64,000 bases of DNA, taken from the NCBI GenBank assembly GCA_021772015.1, contig JAETNS010000005.1:1-64000 (forward strand). Direction: 5' to 3'. Position numbers and translations under genes: made by a program. The stretch comes from Prevotellaceae bacterium. Lineage in GTDB: Bacteria; Bacteroidota; Bacteroidia; Bacteroidales; Muribaculaceae. Shown here piece after piece: positions 51,000-59,268 of the stretch; the first letter of the stretch is position 1, and each line of letters starts with the position of its first letter. The notes below the pieces were generated by a model. The model saw only the letters and a list, made by a program, of their open reading frames with translations. It did no database searches and was not told the origin of the DNA.

Positions 51000-51764
51000 T
51001 TATTTGAGCAGTGAGGCAATTGAGGCGATGTCAGGAGCAGGCGCGTTCTGGAGGGCGGTGCATGGCACACAGGTGGCGTAATTCTGCGGGAGCCAATACA
51101 GGTCTGTCTCCGGATTCCCCTCCTCCTCGTTTATCTGTCGTCCTGTCAGCCAGAAGAATGGTTTGCCGTGAGGGTCGGTGTATTCCTGGTATTCCTCTGT
51201 CCAATGGCTGCGGGCCGCACGGACTACTTTCATTCCCTCGATCTTCACTTTGGCTGGGAAATTGACATTGAGACATACCCCTTCCGGCAACCCTTCGGCG
51301 AGGACTCTGGCAGTGATGGATTTGATGTAGGGTATGCATTCCGAAAAGTCAGCCGCCATGGAGTGGTGGAGCAGGGAATATCCGATTGAGGGTATGCCAT
51401 CCATGCAACCCTCGAATACAGCTCCCATCGTGCCGGAGTATATCACGGAGTTGCCTGCATTGGAGCCGTGGTTGATGCCGGCCAATACCAGATCGGGGCG
51501 GCGCGGGAGGATGGTGTGCATCGCCAGTTTCACGCAGTCTACCGGTGTGCCGGAAACAGAAAAAAGCCGCGCACCCTCATAGCCGGAGTGTTCGTTGACG
51601 CGCAACGGCGCGTTGAAGGTCAGCGATGACGACTGGCCGCTTTTAGGCTCCTCGGGAGCCACGATCCAGACTTCACCGAGATCTTTCACGCAGTCTACAA
51701 GAAAATGAAGGCCCGGCGCGTTGACCGAGTCATCATTCGTGATCAGTATGAGTTTCTTTTCCAT
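51000..51764 (-). CDS. surE: 5'/3'-nucleotidase SurE
   Basis: This 254-residue protein has the SurE metal site ITNDDSVNAPG near the N-terminus, PEEPKSGQSSSLTFNAPL, VSGTPVDCVKLAM and LVLAGINHGSNAG. It dephosphorylates nucleoside monophosphates and possibly exopolyphosphate. It is the last gene of a short minus-strand operon with two very small genes, read from the promoter at 52120-52151. Confidence 0.95.
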   Translation of the reverse strand: MEKKLILITNDDSVNAPGLHFLVDCVKDLGEVWIVAPEEPKSGQSSSLTFNAPLRVNEHSGYEGARLFSVSGTPVDCVKLAMHTILPRRPDLVLAGINHGSNAGNSVIYSGTMGAVFEGCMDGIPSIGYSLLHHSMAADFSECIPYIKSITARVLAEGLPEGVCLNVNFPAKVKIEGMKVVRAARSHWTEEYQEYTDPHGKPFFWLTGRQINEEEGNPETDLYWLPQNYATCVPCTALQNAPAPDIASIASLLK

Positions 51765-51785
51765 ATAGAATAGAAAGCCACAGGC

Positions 51786-51896
51786 TTATTTATGGCCATG
51801 TTGGGCCTTTTTTTTCTTCTTGTCCTGAAAGTAGAAATATAGGCCGCCACCGGTGGCTATGGCTGTCACCAATCCATACATTACCAATGCTCCCAT
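51786..51896 (-). CDS. 36-residue single-helix membrane microprotein
   Basis: An ATG at 51896 gives 36 residues: a hydrophobic stretch (about 3-22; ALVMYGLVTAIATGGGLYFY) followed by a lysine run (DKKKKK) and AQHGHK. It starts three bases after the stop of the 67-residue gene and ends 21 nt before surE, so it sits in register in the operon. The topology (N-out helix, positive C-terminal end) is sensible for a membrane peptide. No family recognised. Confidence 0.6.
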   Translation of the reverse strand: MGALVMYGLVTAIATGGGLYFYFQDKKKKKAQHGHK

Positions 51897-51899
51897 AGG

Positions 51900-52103
51900 T
51901 CAATCCTTTTTTTCTTTTGAGGGAGGTTTCAGAAGAAACAATCCCCATGAAAGTGTTACTAATACGGTGAAGGCACCGCCCGCGTATATTATCCAAGCTT
52001 CTGACACCTGCCCGAAGACCGATGACAGGATCACCGCAGTGGTTATATACTTGGCTATGTCCATCAGCCATTTTCCAAACTCCTTGCGCATATCATTTGC
52101 CAT
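51900..52103 (-). CDS. 67-residue two-helix membrane protein
   Basis: MANDMRKEFGKWLMDIAKYI is followed by two hydrophobic segments (about 20-37 and 40-58; AWIIYAGGAFTVLVTLSWGLFLL) and a charged C-terminus. It resembles small Bacteroidetes proteins near surE (DUF6722-like, from memory). First gene of the surE operon, with a consensus promoter 17 nt upstream. Function unknown. Confidence 0.65.
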   Translation of the reverse strand: MANDMRKEFGKWLMDIAKYITTAVILSSVFGQVSEAWIIYAGGAFTVLVTLSWGLFLLKPPSKEKKD

Positions 52104-52119
52104 GGAAAGTTCTTTGATG

Positions 52120-52151
52120 CAAAGATACGCCTTTTTATAATAATAAACAAA
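52120..52151 (-). promoter_or_regulatory. Promoter of the small-protein/surE operon
   Basis: On the minus strand: TTTG (52148-52151), exactly 20 bp, TATCTTTG (52120-52127). Full consensus match, 16 nt before the start codon at 52103. Confidence 0.8.
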
Positions 52152-52309
52152 TCAGCCGATAGCGGAGTTCGACGGCTTAATTATGACGAATGGCGCGCTT
52201 GAGTAGCCGTTGCCATTGCTATTCGCATGGTTATTAACAATAGGGGAGAGTTATCAACATTAAAGGCAGTTTAAGGATTTTTAAACGCTTGCTTGTCAGT
52301 TTTTTGTTG

Positions 52310-52317
52310 TTACTTTG
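52310..52317 (+). promoter_or_regulatory. -7 box before parA
   Basis: TTACTTTG, one base off TAnnTTTG, 73 nt before the parA start. The 287-bp divergent region between it and the small membrane protein gene holds only these two promoters by eye; no parS palindrome was seen. Confidence 0.45.
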
Positions 52318-52390
52318 CAGGGTAAACGCAGCCCGGCCGCGATTCAACTAACGCCGCGTCGGGCGACCATCGCAACCAAAACCGCAACTT

Positions 52391-53155
52391 ATGGGTAAAA
52401 TCATAGCCATTGCAAACCAGAAGGGAGGGGTCGGAAAGACAACCACGACAATCAATCTCGCCGCCTCCTTGGCCAAGGAGGGGAAACGGGTGTTGATAAT
52501 CGACGCTGACCCTCAGGCAAACGCCACATCGGGCTACGGGATAGATCCCCGCACGATGGAATCCTCCATATATGAGTGTCTGGTGGACGATTATCCGATG
52601 AACGGCTCCCAGGTGCAGACCTGTGTGGAGGGACTCGACCTTGTAGGGTCGCGCATAGACCTTGCAGGCGCGGAACTGGAGCTTATCAACAAACCCGGCA
52701 GGGAGAGGGTGCTGGCGCGATCCCTGGAGTCGGTCAAAGACATTTATGACTACATACTGGTCGACTGCTCCCCTTCGCTCGGTCTGATCACTGTCAACGC
52801 CCTGACTGCGGCTGATTCGGTGATAATCCCGGTCCAGGCGGAATACTTCGCTCTCGAAGGGATCAGCAAGCTGCTAAACACGATCCGCATAATAAAGTCG
52901 AAACTCAACCCTTCGTTGGAAATCGAAGGATTTCTGCTGACGATGTATGACGCTCGCCTGCGTCTGGCCAACCAGATATATGAGGAGCTGAAAAGCCATT
53001 TCGGCGACATGGTCTTCAATGCCGTCATACCGCGAAATATCCGCCTTAGCGAGGCTCCATCCCACGGGCTGCCCGCTATCCTGTATGACCCCGAGAGCCG
53101 TGGTGCGACCGCCCATGTGCTCCTCGCCCGTGAAATAATCTCCAAAAACGCCTGA
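52391..53155 (+). CDS. parA: Chromosome-partitioning ATPase ParA (Soj)
   Basis: This 254-residue protein has a deviant Walker A (KGGVGKTTT), Walker A' ([17 protein letters not shown]) and Walker B ([11 protein letters not shown]). It moves ParB-parS complexes along the nucleoid during segregation. Its size fits chromosomal rather than plasmid ParA. parB follows after 14 nt. Confidence 0.96.
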   Translation: MGKIIAIANQKGGVGKTTTTINLAASLAKEGKRVLIIDADPQANATSGYGIDPRTMESSIYECLVDDYPMNGSQVQTCVEGLDLVGSRIDLAGAELELINKPGRERVLARSLESVKDIYDYILVDCSPSLGLITVNALTAADSVIIPVQAEYFALEGISKLLNTIRIIKSKLNPSLEIEGFLLTMYDARLRLANQIYEELKSHFGDMVFNAVIPRNIRLSEAPSHGLPAILYDPESRGATAHVLLAREIISKNA

Positions 53156-53169
53156 AAAACAAGACAATC

Positions 53170-54066
53170 ATGGCTATACAAAGAAAAGCACTCGGTCGCG
53201 GGCTTGACTCGCTGATATCAATGGACGATACCCCCGCGCGGGGCACATCGGCCATCAATGATGTTCCTCTTGACAAGATAACCCCCAATCCGGAGCAGCC
53301 GAGAACTACATTCGACGAGACCGCTCTTGAGGAGCTTGCTGCCTCGATTCGGGAGCTTGGTATCATACAGCCGCTGTCGCTGCGCAAGACAGGCCCCGAC
53401 TCATACCAGATTATAGCCGGGGAGCGGCGTTTCAGGGCCGCGAAACTTGCCGGACTGGAGTCTGTGCCTGCCTATGTCAGGACAGCCAACGAGTCGGAGC
53501 TGACAGAGATGGCCTTGATCGAGAACATACAGCGCGAAGACCTCAATGCGATAGAGATCGCCCTGACTTTCCGCAAGCTTATCGATCAGTACAACCTGAC
53601 CCAGGAACGCCTGTCGGAACGAATCGGGAAAAAGCGCGCGACGATAGCCAACTTCCTGCGGCTGTTGAAACTCCCATCTGAAGTGCAGCTCGGATTGCGT
53701 GACAAGCGTGTCGACATGGGCCATGCGAAGGCGTTGCTTGGCATAGAGGACCCACGCGTGCAGTTGAAAATATACAAGGAGATCCTGCGCGACGGCCTCT
53801 CGGTCCGCAAGGTCGAGGAGCTTGCCAAAGCTTGGCAACAGAGCCGTGACGCGGCAGAAGATGCTTCATCGCAAGAGCTTACCAAAGGGAGCAACCCCTA
53901 TGCGTCGAGCCACGATTTCGACTTGTTGAAAAACCATCTGTCAGCCACATTCCACACCCCTGTCTCATTTTCATGCGACCGGCAGGGTAAAGGTAAGATC
54001 ACTTTCCAGTTTTCCAATGAGGAGGATCTGACACGCCTTATAACCCTTTTCGACACTCTCCGCTGA
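53170..54066 (+). CDS. parB: Chromosome-partitioning protein ParB (Spo0J)
   Basis: This 298-residue protein has the N-terminal CTPase domain (ITPNPEQPRTTFDE, GERRFRAAKLAG, ALIENIQREDLNAIE), a central HTH (TQERLSERIGKKRATIANFLRLLKLP) and a C-terminal dimerisation domain. It binds parS and slides as a CTP clamp. It ends at a strong terminator (54141-54176) and is followed by a MITE-like element. Confidence 0.96.
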   Translation: MAIQRKALGRGLDSLISMDDTPARGTSAINDVPLDKITPNPEQPRTTFDETALEELAASIRELGIIQPLSLRKTGPDSYQIIAGERRFRAAKLAGLESVPAYVRTANESELTEMALIENIQREDLNAIEIALTFRKLIDQYNLTQERLSERIGKKRATIANFLRLLKLPSEVQLGLRDKRVDMGHAKALLGIEDPRVQLKIYKEILRDGLSVRKVEELAKAWQQSRDAAEDASSQELTKGSNPYASSHDFDLLKNHLSATFHTPVSFSCDRQGKGKITFQFSNEEDLTRLITLFDTLR

Positions 54067-54140
54067 AAAACGCAGGGAGAGTGAGCCGGCGGCTTGACTC
54101 GATTCTTGACCCGTCCCTCTTCACTCTGTCAACAAATAAC

Positions 54141-54176
54141 CCGGAAGCCGGCCGCATCACTGCGGCCGGCTTCCGG
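54141..54176 (+). terminator. Terminator of parAB
   Basis: CCGGAAGCCGGCCGCA (54141-54156) pairs perfectly with TGCGGCCGGCTTCCGG (54161-54176), a 16-bp GC-rich stem with a 4-nt loop, then CTTTGG. Confidence 0.8.
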
Positions 54177-54271
54177 CTTTGGCATTTCTGCCCAAATTCT
54201 TGAATTATCCTTAAAACTACTGAACAATGAGGCCGCCATTTTCGGCCTCTGTTTCAAACCAAATCTTTATC

Positions 54272-54459
54272 TTAAGTAACTGTTCAAAATTATTTCATGC
54301 TAACCGATCTCATTATTTCAATGTTTTCCCGGCGGCTTTTTGGTGTCTTTCCATCTCGTCGTCAATCGCGTAGCTCGCTATGCTCATTCCTCCTCGATGA
54401 AAATACCCTCAAAAATCCCCTCGGCAAAACATCAAAATAATTGTGACCAGTTACTTACC
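54272..54459. mobile_element. MITE-like repeat element, about 188 bp
   Basis: The ends are imperfect inverted repeats: AAGTAACTGTTCAAAATTAT at the left, and on the other strand GTAAGTAACTGGTCACAATT at the right. The right-hand 47 bp recur at 62999-63045 with about three differences. The interior carries a 24-codon minus-strand ORF (54313-54387). No transposase is present. I class it as a small non-autonomous element. Confidence 0.6.
54313..54387 (-). other. 24-codon micro-ORF inside the repeat element
   Basis: An ATG at 54387 is preceded on the minus strand by GAGGAGGA, an unusually strong ribosome-binding-like sequence for this phylum. It runs to TAA at 54313-54315 and begins MSIASYAIDD, followed by charged residues. 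It may be chance, or a peptide carried by the element. Confidence 0.3.
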
Positions 54460-54737
54460 ATAAAATTATTCTTGTAGGATCTTATGTGGATTCTTGTCAG
54501 GTTGCGGGGAGTCGGCCTCCCTATCCCTGACTGTGTCACAAAGATAGTCATAAACAATCGTATCGGATATAACAAAATCGTCAGGGATGATGACTTTTTC
54601 AGCTTCACACGAATATTGACAGGATAAGGTGAAATTTTCATAATCGCTTATGGCGGCCTTTTGCCGCTATGAAGTAGAAAAAGGCGCGGTTTTTTGAAAA
54701 AACGGACAGGGATGGGTGAAATGTCGGGGAAAAATTG
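54460..54737. other. Gene-poor stretch after the repeat element
   Basis: About 280 bp with no convincing gene on either strand. A 69-residue minus-strand ORF reaches into the repeat element and has no protein-like features. The stretch looks like degraded spacer before the promoter at 54738. Confidence 0.4.
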
Positions 54738-54745
54738 TACTTTTG
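54738..54745 (+). promoter_or_regulatory. -7 box before the zapA operon
   Basis: TACTTTTG matches TAnnTTTG, 17 nt before the ATG at 54763. Its position rules out an upstream in-frame ATG at 54694 as the start of the first gene. Confidence 0.55.
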
Positions 54746-54762
54746 TGAAAATTTGGACAATT

Positions 54763-55056
54763 ATGGCCGGAGAGTTGCAACAGACCGTCGAACGCCTGAA
54801 GGCGAAAATGCTGGTCGTTTCCGACCGGTTTTCGTTGGTGTGTGGCGAGCGCGACCGGGCTTTGGCGCGGATCGCCGAGCTTGAGGCAGACCTCGACCGC
54901 TCGCGGAAACTCGTCGGAAAGCTGCAACAGGAGGTTGACTTCCTGAGGATAGCCACCACCATCGCTCCCGAACGAAAGGATGTGGAGCAGACCCGCGCCC
55001 TGTTGTCTGAATTAGTGCGGGAAATCGACAAGTGTATTGCCGACCTCAAAGAATGA
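54763..55056 (+). CDS. Coiled-coil protein encoded ahead of zapA
   Basis: This 97-residue cytoplasmic protein is almost entirely heptad coiled coil (about 5-60; ELQQTVERLKAKML, RDRALARIAELEADLDRSRK). Its stop overlaps the zapA start (ATGA, 55053-55056), so the two are translationally coupled. A ZapB-like or other divisome-associated role is inferred from coupling only. Confidence 0.75.
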   Translation: MAGELQQTVERLKAKMLVVSDRFSLVCGERDRALARIAELEADLDRSRKLVGKLQQEVDFLRIATTIAPERKDVEQTRALLSELVREIDKCIADLKE

Positions 55057-55430
55057 CAGAAGACAAACTCAATATAACGATACGCATCGCGGGCCAGAAT
55101 CCGGTCGCCCTGAAGATCAACCGTGCCGACGAGGAGCGGGTTCGCAACGCTGAATACCAGGTCAACCGCCTGTGGAGCCGATGGCTCCAGCGGTTCCCCG
55201 ACAAGACCTCCACGGAGGTGCTGGCGATGGTAGCGTATCAGTTTGCCGAACTGTATTTCAACGCCAACCGTGTCTCGGAGGAGGCAAACACGGTGTTGGA
55301 ACGGTTCGAGACGGAGCTTGACAAGATGCTCCACGGATTCGGTGCTTCATATCCCGATGAGGGACAACAGACACCGGATGAATCAAGCAAGGATTCCCCT
55401 GCCGGGGGCAGTCCGTGGGTATTGCCCTGA
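55053..55430 (+). CDS. zapA: Cell-division protein ZapA
   Basis: Start at 55053 (125 residues, MTEDKLNITIRIAGQNPVAL); an earlier in-frame start would overlap the previous gene in another frame. It has the ZapA N-terminal beta region and the long helix (VLAMVAYQFAELYFNANRVSEEANTVLERFETELDKML). ZapA bundles FtsZ filaments at the division site. A short Ser/Pro/Asp-rich tail follows. Confidence 0.88.
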   Translation: MTEDKLNITIRIAGQNPVALKINRADEERVRNAEYQVNRLWSRWLQRFPDKTSTEVLAMVAYQFAELYFNANRVSEEANTVLERFETELDKMLHGFGASYPDEGQQTPDESSKDSPAGGSPWVLP

Positions 55431-55599
55431 CATTCATTCTCCAATGGTTTTCCTGCGCGCAATCCGACCGTCAGCCGTCACGCGGTGAAAGGTCGGAATA
55501 GGGCGCTTTTATCATATCCATGCGTCCCCATGAAAGACTCGATCATTAACAATTTAAATAAACCCGAAAACAAAGTAAACCAACCCGTTAAATAAAAAT

Positions 55600-57153
55600 A
55601 TGGACGCATATATAGACATCCTGATTTACATCACCGTCACAGTAGTCGGTGTCGCCATCGGCATACTCGGCACCATACTCATACAGAACAAGCTCGCCCG
55701 CAGCCGGGCCAGGTCGATCATCGAGGAGGCCGGTCGCGAAGGTGAGGTCATCCGCCAGAAAGAACTCCTGAAAAGCCGTGAGGAGGGAATGAAAATCAAG
55801 GAGGAGGCCGAGAAAGCCGCCAACCAGCGCCTCTCGAAAGTTCAGTCTTTCGAGGCCAAGATGAAAAAGCGCGAAATGGAACTGAACCAGGTGCAGCAGG
55901 ACAACCAGCGCCAGAACAAGGAGCTGGAGACCCGCCGCCAGAAACTCGACGCGGAGGAGAGCGTGATCGCTTCCCGAAAAGAGGAGCTTGACAAACTCAA
56001 GCGTAACGCCCAGGACACGTTGGAGCATATCTCCGGCCTGTCGGCTGACGAGGCCAAGGAGAAACTGGTCGAGTCGATGAAGGATGAGGCCAAGACCGCA
56101 GCGGCCTCGTATATCAACGATATAATGGACGAGGCCAAGATGACCGCCAACAAGGAGGCCAAACGTATTGTGATCCAGACCATTCAGCGTGTGGCCACAG
56201 AGGCAGCCATAGAAAACTCGGTTACTGTGTTCCATATCGACAGCGACGAGATAAAAGGCCGCATCATAGGCCGCGAAGGCCGTAATATCCGTGCCTTGGA
56301 GGCTGCCACCGGCATCGAGATCATCGTTGACGACACCCCCGAGGCTATCGTCCTCTCAGGCTTCGATCCGGTGCGCCGCGAGATCGCCCGTCTGGCTCTC
56401 CATCAGCTTGTGGCCGACGGACGTATCCATCCGGCCCGTATCGAGGAGGTAGTCGGCAAAGTTCGCAAGCAGATCGAGGAGGAGATCATCGAGACCGGTA
56501 AACGTACCGCCATTGACCTCGGCATCCACGGGCTCCATCCCGACCTGATCCGTATGATCGGCAAGATGAAGTATCGTTCGAGCTACGGCCAGAACCTCCT
56601 CCAGCATGCCCGCGAGACCGCCAACCTGTGTGCCATCATGGCCTCCGAGCTTGGCCTGAATCCCAAGAAAGCCCGGCGCGCCGGACTCCTCCACGACATA
56701 GGAAAAGTGCCTGACGAGGAGCCCGAACTGCCCCACGCTATCCTTGGTATGAAGCTCGCCGAGAAGTACAAGGAGAAACCCGATATCTGCAACGCCATAG
56801 GCGCTCACCACGACGAGGTTGAGCAGACAACCCTGCTGGCTCCGATCGTCCAGGTATGCGACGCTATATCAGGAGCGCGTCCCGGCGCGCGCCGTGAAAT
56901 CGTGGAGGCATACATCAAACGCCTCAACGACCTCGAACAGCTCGCCATGAGCTATCCCGGCGTCTTGAAGACTTATGCTATACAGGCCGGACGTGAGCTG
57001 CGCGTGATCGTAGGTGCCGACAAGATCGACGATGTGCAGACCGAAAGCCTCTCCAACGAGATCGCAAAACGTATCCAGGACGAGATGACATATCCCGGAC
57101 AGGTGAAGATCACCGTCATCCGCGAGACCCGCGCCGTAAGCTTCGCCAAATAA
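55600..57153 (+). CDS. rny: Ribonuclease Y
   Basis: This 517-residue protein has an N-terminal membrane helix (about 5-27), a long coiled coil (about 30-200), a KH domain ([20 protein letters not shown], about 208-270) and an HD domain ([14 protein letters not shown], about 335-425). It initiates mRNA decay at the membrane. Family-typical length. The next gene encodes a RicT-like protein, a known RNase Y partner type in B. subtilis. Confidence 0.96.
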   Translation: MDAYIDILIYITVTVVGVAIGILGTILIQNKLARSRARSIIEEAGREGEVIRQKELLKSREEGMKIKEEAEKAANQRLSKVQSFEAKMKKREMELNQVQQDNQRQNKELETRRQKLDAEESVIASRKEELDKLKRNAQDTLEHISGLSADEAKEKLVESMKDEAKTAAASYINDIMDEAKMTANKEAKRIVIQTIQRVATEAAIENSVTVFHIDSDEIKGRIIGREGRNIRALEAATGIEIIVDDTPEAIVLSGFDPVRREIARLALHQLVADGRIHPARIEEVVGKVRKQIEEEIIETGKRTAIDLGIHGLHPDLIRMIGKMKYRSSYGQNLLQHARETANLCAIMASELGLNPKKARRAGLLHDIGKVPDEEPELPHAILGMKLAEKYKEKPDICNAIGAHHDEVEQTTLLAPIVQVCDAISGARPGARREIVEAYIKRLNDLEQLAMSYPGVLKTYAIQAGRELRVIVGADKIDDVQTESLSNEIAKRIQDEMTYPGQVKITVIRETRAVSFAK

Positions 57154-57183
57154 TCCCTCCGTTTGATTAACTCGTTGACCCTT

Positions 57184-58692
57184 ATGGAAAAAGAGAAAGA
57201 AAAAGAGAAGACGGAGGAGGGCGCGAAAGGCTGTTGCGGATCAGGGTGTGGTGACTGCGGAGGCTGCTCCGGCTGCGGCGGAGGCTGTGACCTGCGCGGC
57301 AAGCTCCACAGTTATGACTACTGGGAGGATATTCCCGGAGGCTATGCCGACGACGACATGGTCGAGGTCAATTTCAAGAATACCCGCAAGGGATATTACC
57401 TCAACTCCGCCAAGCTGCCCCTTGAGATCGGCGATATGGTGGCTGTCGAGGCGCAGCCCGGCCATGATATCGGACGTGTCACTCTGACAGGCGCGCTCGT
57501 GCGCCTACAGATGCGCAAATCCGGTGTCAAGCCCGACGCGGAGACACGCCGTGTCTTCCGCAAGGCGAAGAGTTCCGATCTGGAGCGTTACGAGCAGGCG
57601 CGCGCCCGCGAGAATGACACCATGATCCGCTCCCGAAAGATCGCTGCCGATCTGAAGCTCAACATGAAGATCGGAGATGTCGAGTATCAGGGAGACGGCA
57701 ACAAGGCCATTTTCTATTACATTGCTGACGAGCGCGTCGATTTCCGACAGCTTATCAAGGTCTTGGCCGAGACTTTCAAGGTCAGGGTCGAGATGAAGCA
57801 GATCGGTGCGCGGCAGGAGGCCGGCCGGATAGGAGGGATAGGCCCTTGCGGACGACCGCTTTGCTGCACGACATGGCTGACCAATTTCGTCAGTGTCTCA
57901 ACCGGGGCTGCCCGTTATCAGGACATTTCCTTGAATCCGCAGAAGCTCGCCGGACAATGTGCCAAACTTAAGTGCTGCCTCAATTTTGAGGTAGACGCTT
58001 ATGTCGAGGCTTCCAAGAAGCTTCCCCCGAAAGACGCGAAATTGGAGACAGCCGACAATCTCTACCACTATTTCAAGGCTGATATTTTCAAACGCGAGAT
58101 CACTTACTCCACAGACAAGAATATCCCGGCCAACCTTGTGACCATCAGTGCCCGTCGTGCTTTCGAGGTGATCGCCCTCAACAAGGCGGGGGAAAAACCT
58201 CTCTCGCTCAAAGAGGAGGATGGAGAGGAGAAGAAATCCTCGGAATATGCCGACATCCTCGGACAGGACTCCCTTACCCGTTTTGACAAGAAAAAGAAGA
58301 AACGCAAGCCTTCGAAACCTTCCGGCAAAAAGGAGGAGGGGAAGGAGGGGCAACCCAAAGATTCCCAGTCGAAGGGTGGACCAAAGGGGAAACCTCAGGA
58401 AGGGAAGCCGCAGCGGGACAATACTCCCCGCAAGTCACAGGAAAAAGATAACGCCCGGAAACAACCTCACGGACAGAGAGACCAGAAAGGAGGGAAACCT
58501 CAGGCTGACCGTAACGGCAAGGATGGGGAGCGCAAGCCTCAACAGAAAGGACCGCGCAAGCCTAATCCTGAACGCCAGCAGCAGGGACAGCAACGTCCCG
58601 GAGGGAAAGGAAGTCCTGCGGCAGACAATGGGGCTGCTTCCGGAGCGGCTTCTCCCCCGTTCAATCTGCCGTCTGACAATAACCCGAGCTGA
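57184..58692 (+). CDS. RicT/PSP1-family protein with Cys-rich N-terminus and basic disordered tail
   Basis: I choose the ATG at 57184 (502 residues). The N-terminal 12-37 region is a Cys/Gly cluster (CCGSGCGDCGGCSGCGGGC). The PSP1 domain (about 45-280) includes GGIGPCGRPLCCTTWL and CAKLKCCLNFE. After about 345 the tail is Lys/Gln/Pro/Gly-rich (KKKKKRKPSKPSGKKEEGKE). B. subtilis RicT with RicA and RicF forms an Fe-S complex that directs RNase Y; here the gene is 30 nt downstream of rny. The Cys residues could hold Fe-S or Zn; the tail could contact RNA. gldH follows at once. Confidence 0.88.
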   Translation: MEKEKEKEKTEEGAKGCCGSGCGDCGGCSGCGGGCDLRGKLHSYDYWEDIPGGYADDDMVEVNFKNTRKGYYLNSAKLPLEIGDMVAVEAQPGHDIGRVTLTGALVRLQMRKSGVKPDAETRRVFRKAKSSDLERYEQARARENDTMIRSRKIAADLKLNMKIGDVEYQGDGNKAIFYYIADERVDFRQLIKVLAETFKVRVEMKQIGARQEAGRIGGIGPCGRPLCCTTWLTNFVSVSTGAARYQDISLNPQKLAGQCAKLKCCLNFEVDAYVEASKKLPPKDAKLETADNLYHYFKADIFKREITYSTDKNIPANLVTISARRAFEVIALNKAGEKPLSLKEEDGEEKKSSEYADILGQDSLTRFDKKKKKRKPSKPSGKKEEGKEGQPKDSQSKGGPKGKPQEGKPQRDNTPRKSQEKDNARKQPHGQRDQKGGKPQADRNGKDGERKPQQKGPRKPNPERQQQGQQRPGGKGSPAADNGAASGAASPPFNLPSDNNPS

Positions 58693-58694
58693 CG

Positions 58695-59201
58695 ATGGCG
58701 ATAGGGCGCAACATATGCCGGCTGCTATCACCGTGTCTGTCTATTGCGGCGGGAATCACGGTCATGTCGCTTCCTGTCGTGCTGCCGGGCTGTTCCGCTC
58801 CGGGCAATGACTATGCCGAGTATGCCGATCTTCCTCCCGAAGGGTGGAAATATGGCGACACTCTGTGGTTTACCCCCGTACATCCCGACTCTATCTGTCG
58901 CGGACGGCTCGTGGTCGGTATCCGCCATGAGAACCGGTTCCCTTATACCTCCGTTTGGCTGGAGACCACAGCGGATGACAATGGTCGCCGAAAGACCGAC
59001 ACGCTTGAGATATCCCTTGCCGACAGTTTCGGAAGCTGGACAGGACGCGGTATCGGTGCCTCGTTTCAGGCAGCCGACACTGTCGCCGGAAGTTTCATCC
59101 ATCGTTCGGGCACAAAAGTCGGGGTGAGGCATATCATGAGAGCCGATACCCTGCGCGATGTCCCTCAGGTCGGGATTTTCTTCGTGCCTGTGACAAAATA
59201 A
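58695..59201 (+). CDS. gldH: GldH-like gliding/T9SS-associated lipoprotein
   Basis: This 168-residue protein has a lipobox (VVLPGCSA) and the GldH core (WKYGDTLWF, RHENRFPYTSVWLET, DTLEISLADSFGSWTGRGIG, IMRADTLRDVPQVGIFF). It starts 2 bp after the ricT-like stop. GldH is linked to gliding and type IX secretion in Bacteroidetes; non-gliding gut Bacteroidales keep it, and here T9SS-like tails occur on several secreted proteins. Confidence 0.88.
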   Translation: MAIGRNICRLLSPCLSIAAGITVMSLPVVLPGCSAPGNDYAEYADLPPEGWKYGDTLWFTPVHPDSICRGRLVVGIRHENRFPYTSVWLETTADDNGRRKTDTLEISLADSFGSWTGRGIGASFQAADTVAGSFIHRSGTKVGVRHIMRADTLRDVPQVGIFFVPVTK

Positions 59202-59268
59202 GCCGCGGTCTGTTTACCGGACGGTCGGGTTTTCCCGTATGATCACTTGTCAAATTTGGTTACTTATT

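Noticed and set aside
54432..54641. A 69-residue minus-strand ORF overlapping the repeat element
   Set aside because: It crosses the element border, has no promoter or ribosome-binding site and no protein-like composition.
54694..54762. Upstream ATG extension of the coiled-coil gene
   Set aside because: A -7 box at 54738-54745 lies inside the extension, so transcription would start after that ATG.
52104..54762. parS sites or a replication origin near parAB
   Set aside because: I scanned by eye for GTTTCACGTGAAAC-like palindromes and DnaA-box clusters and saw none that were convincing.
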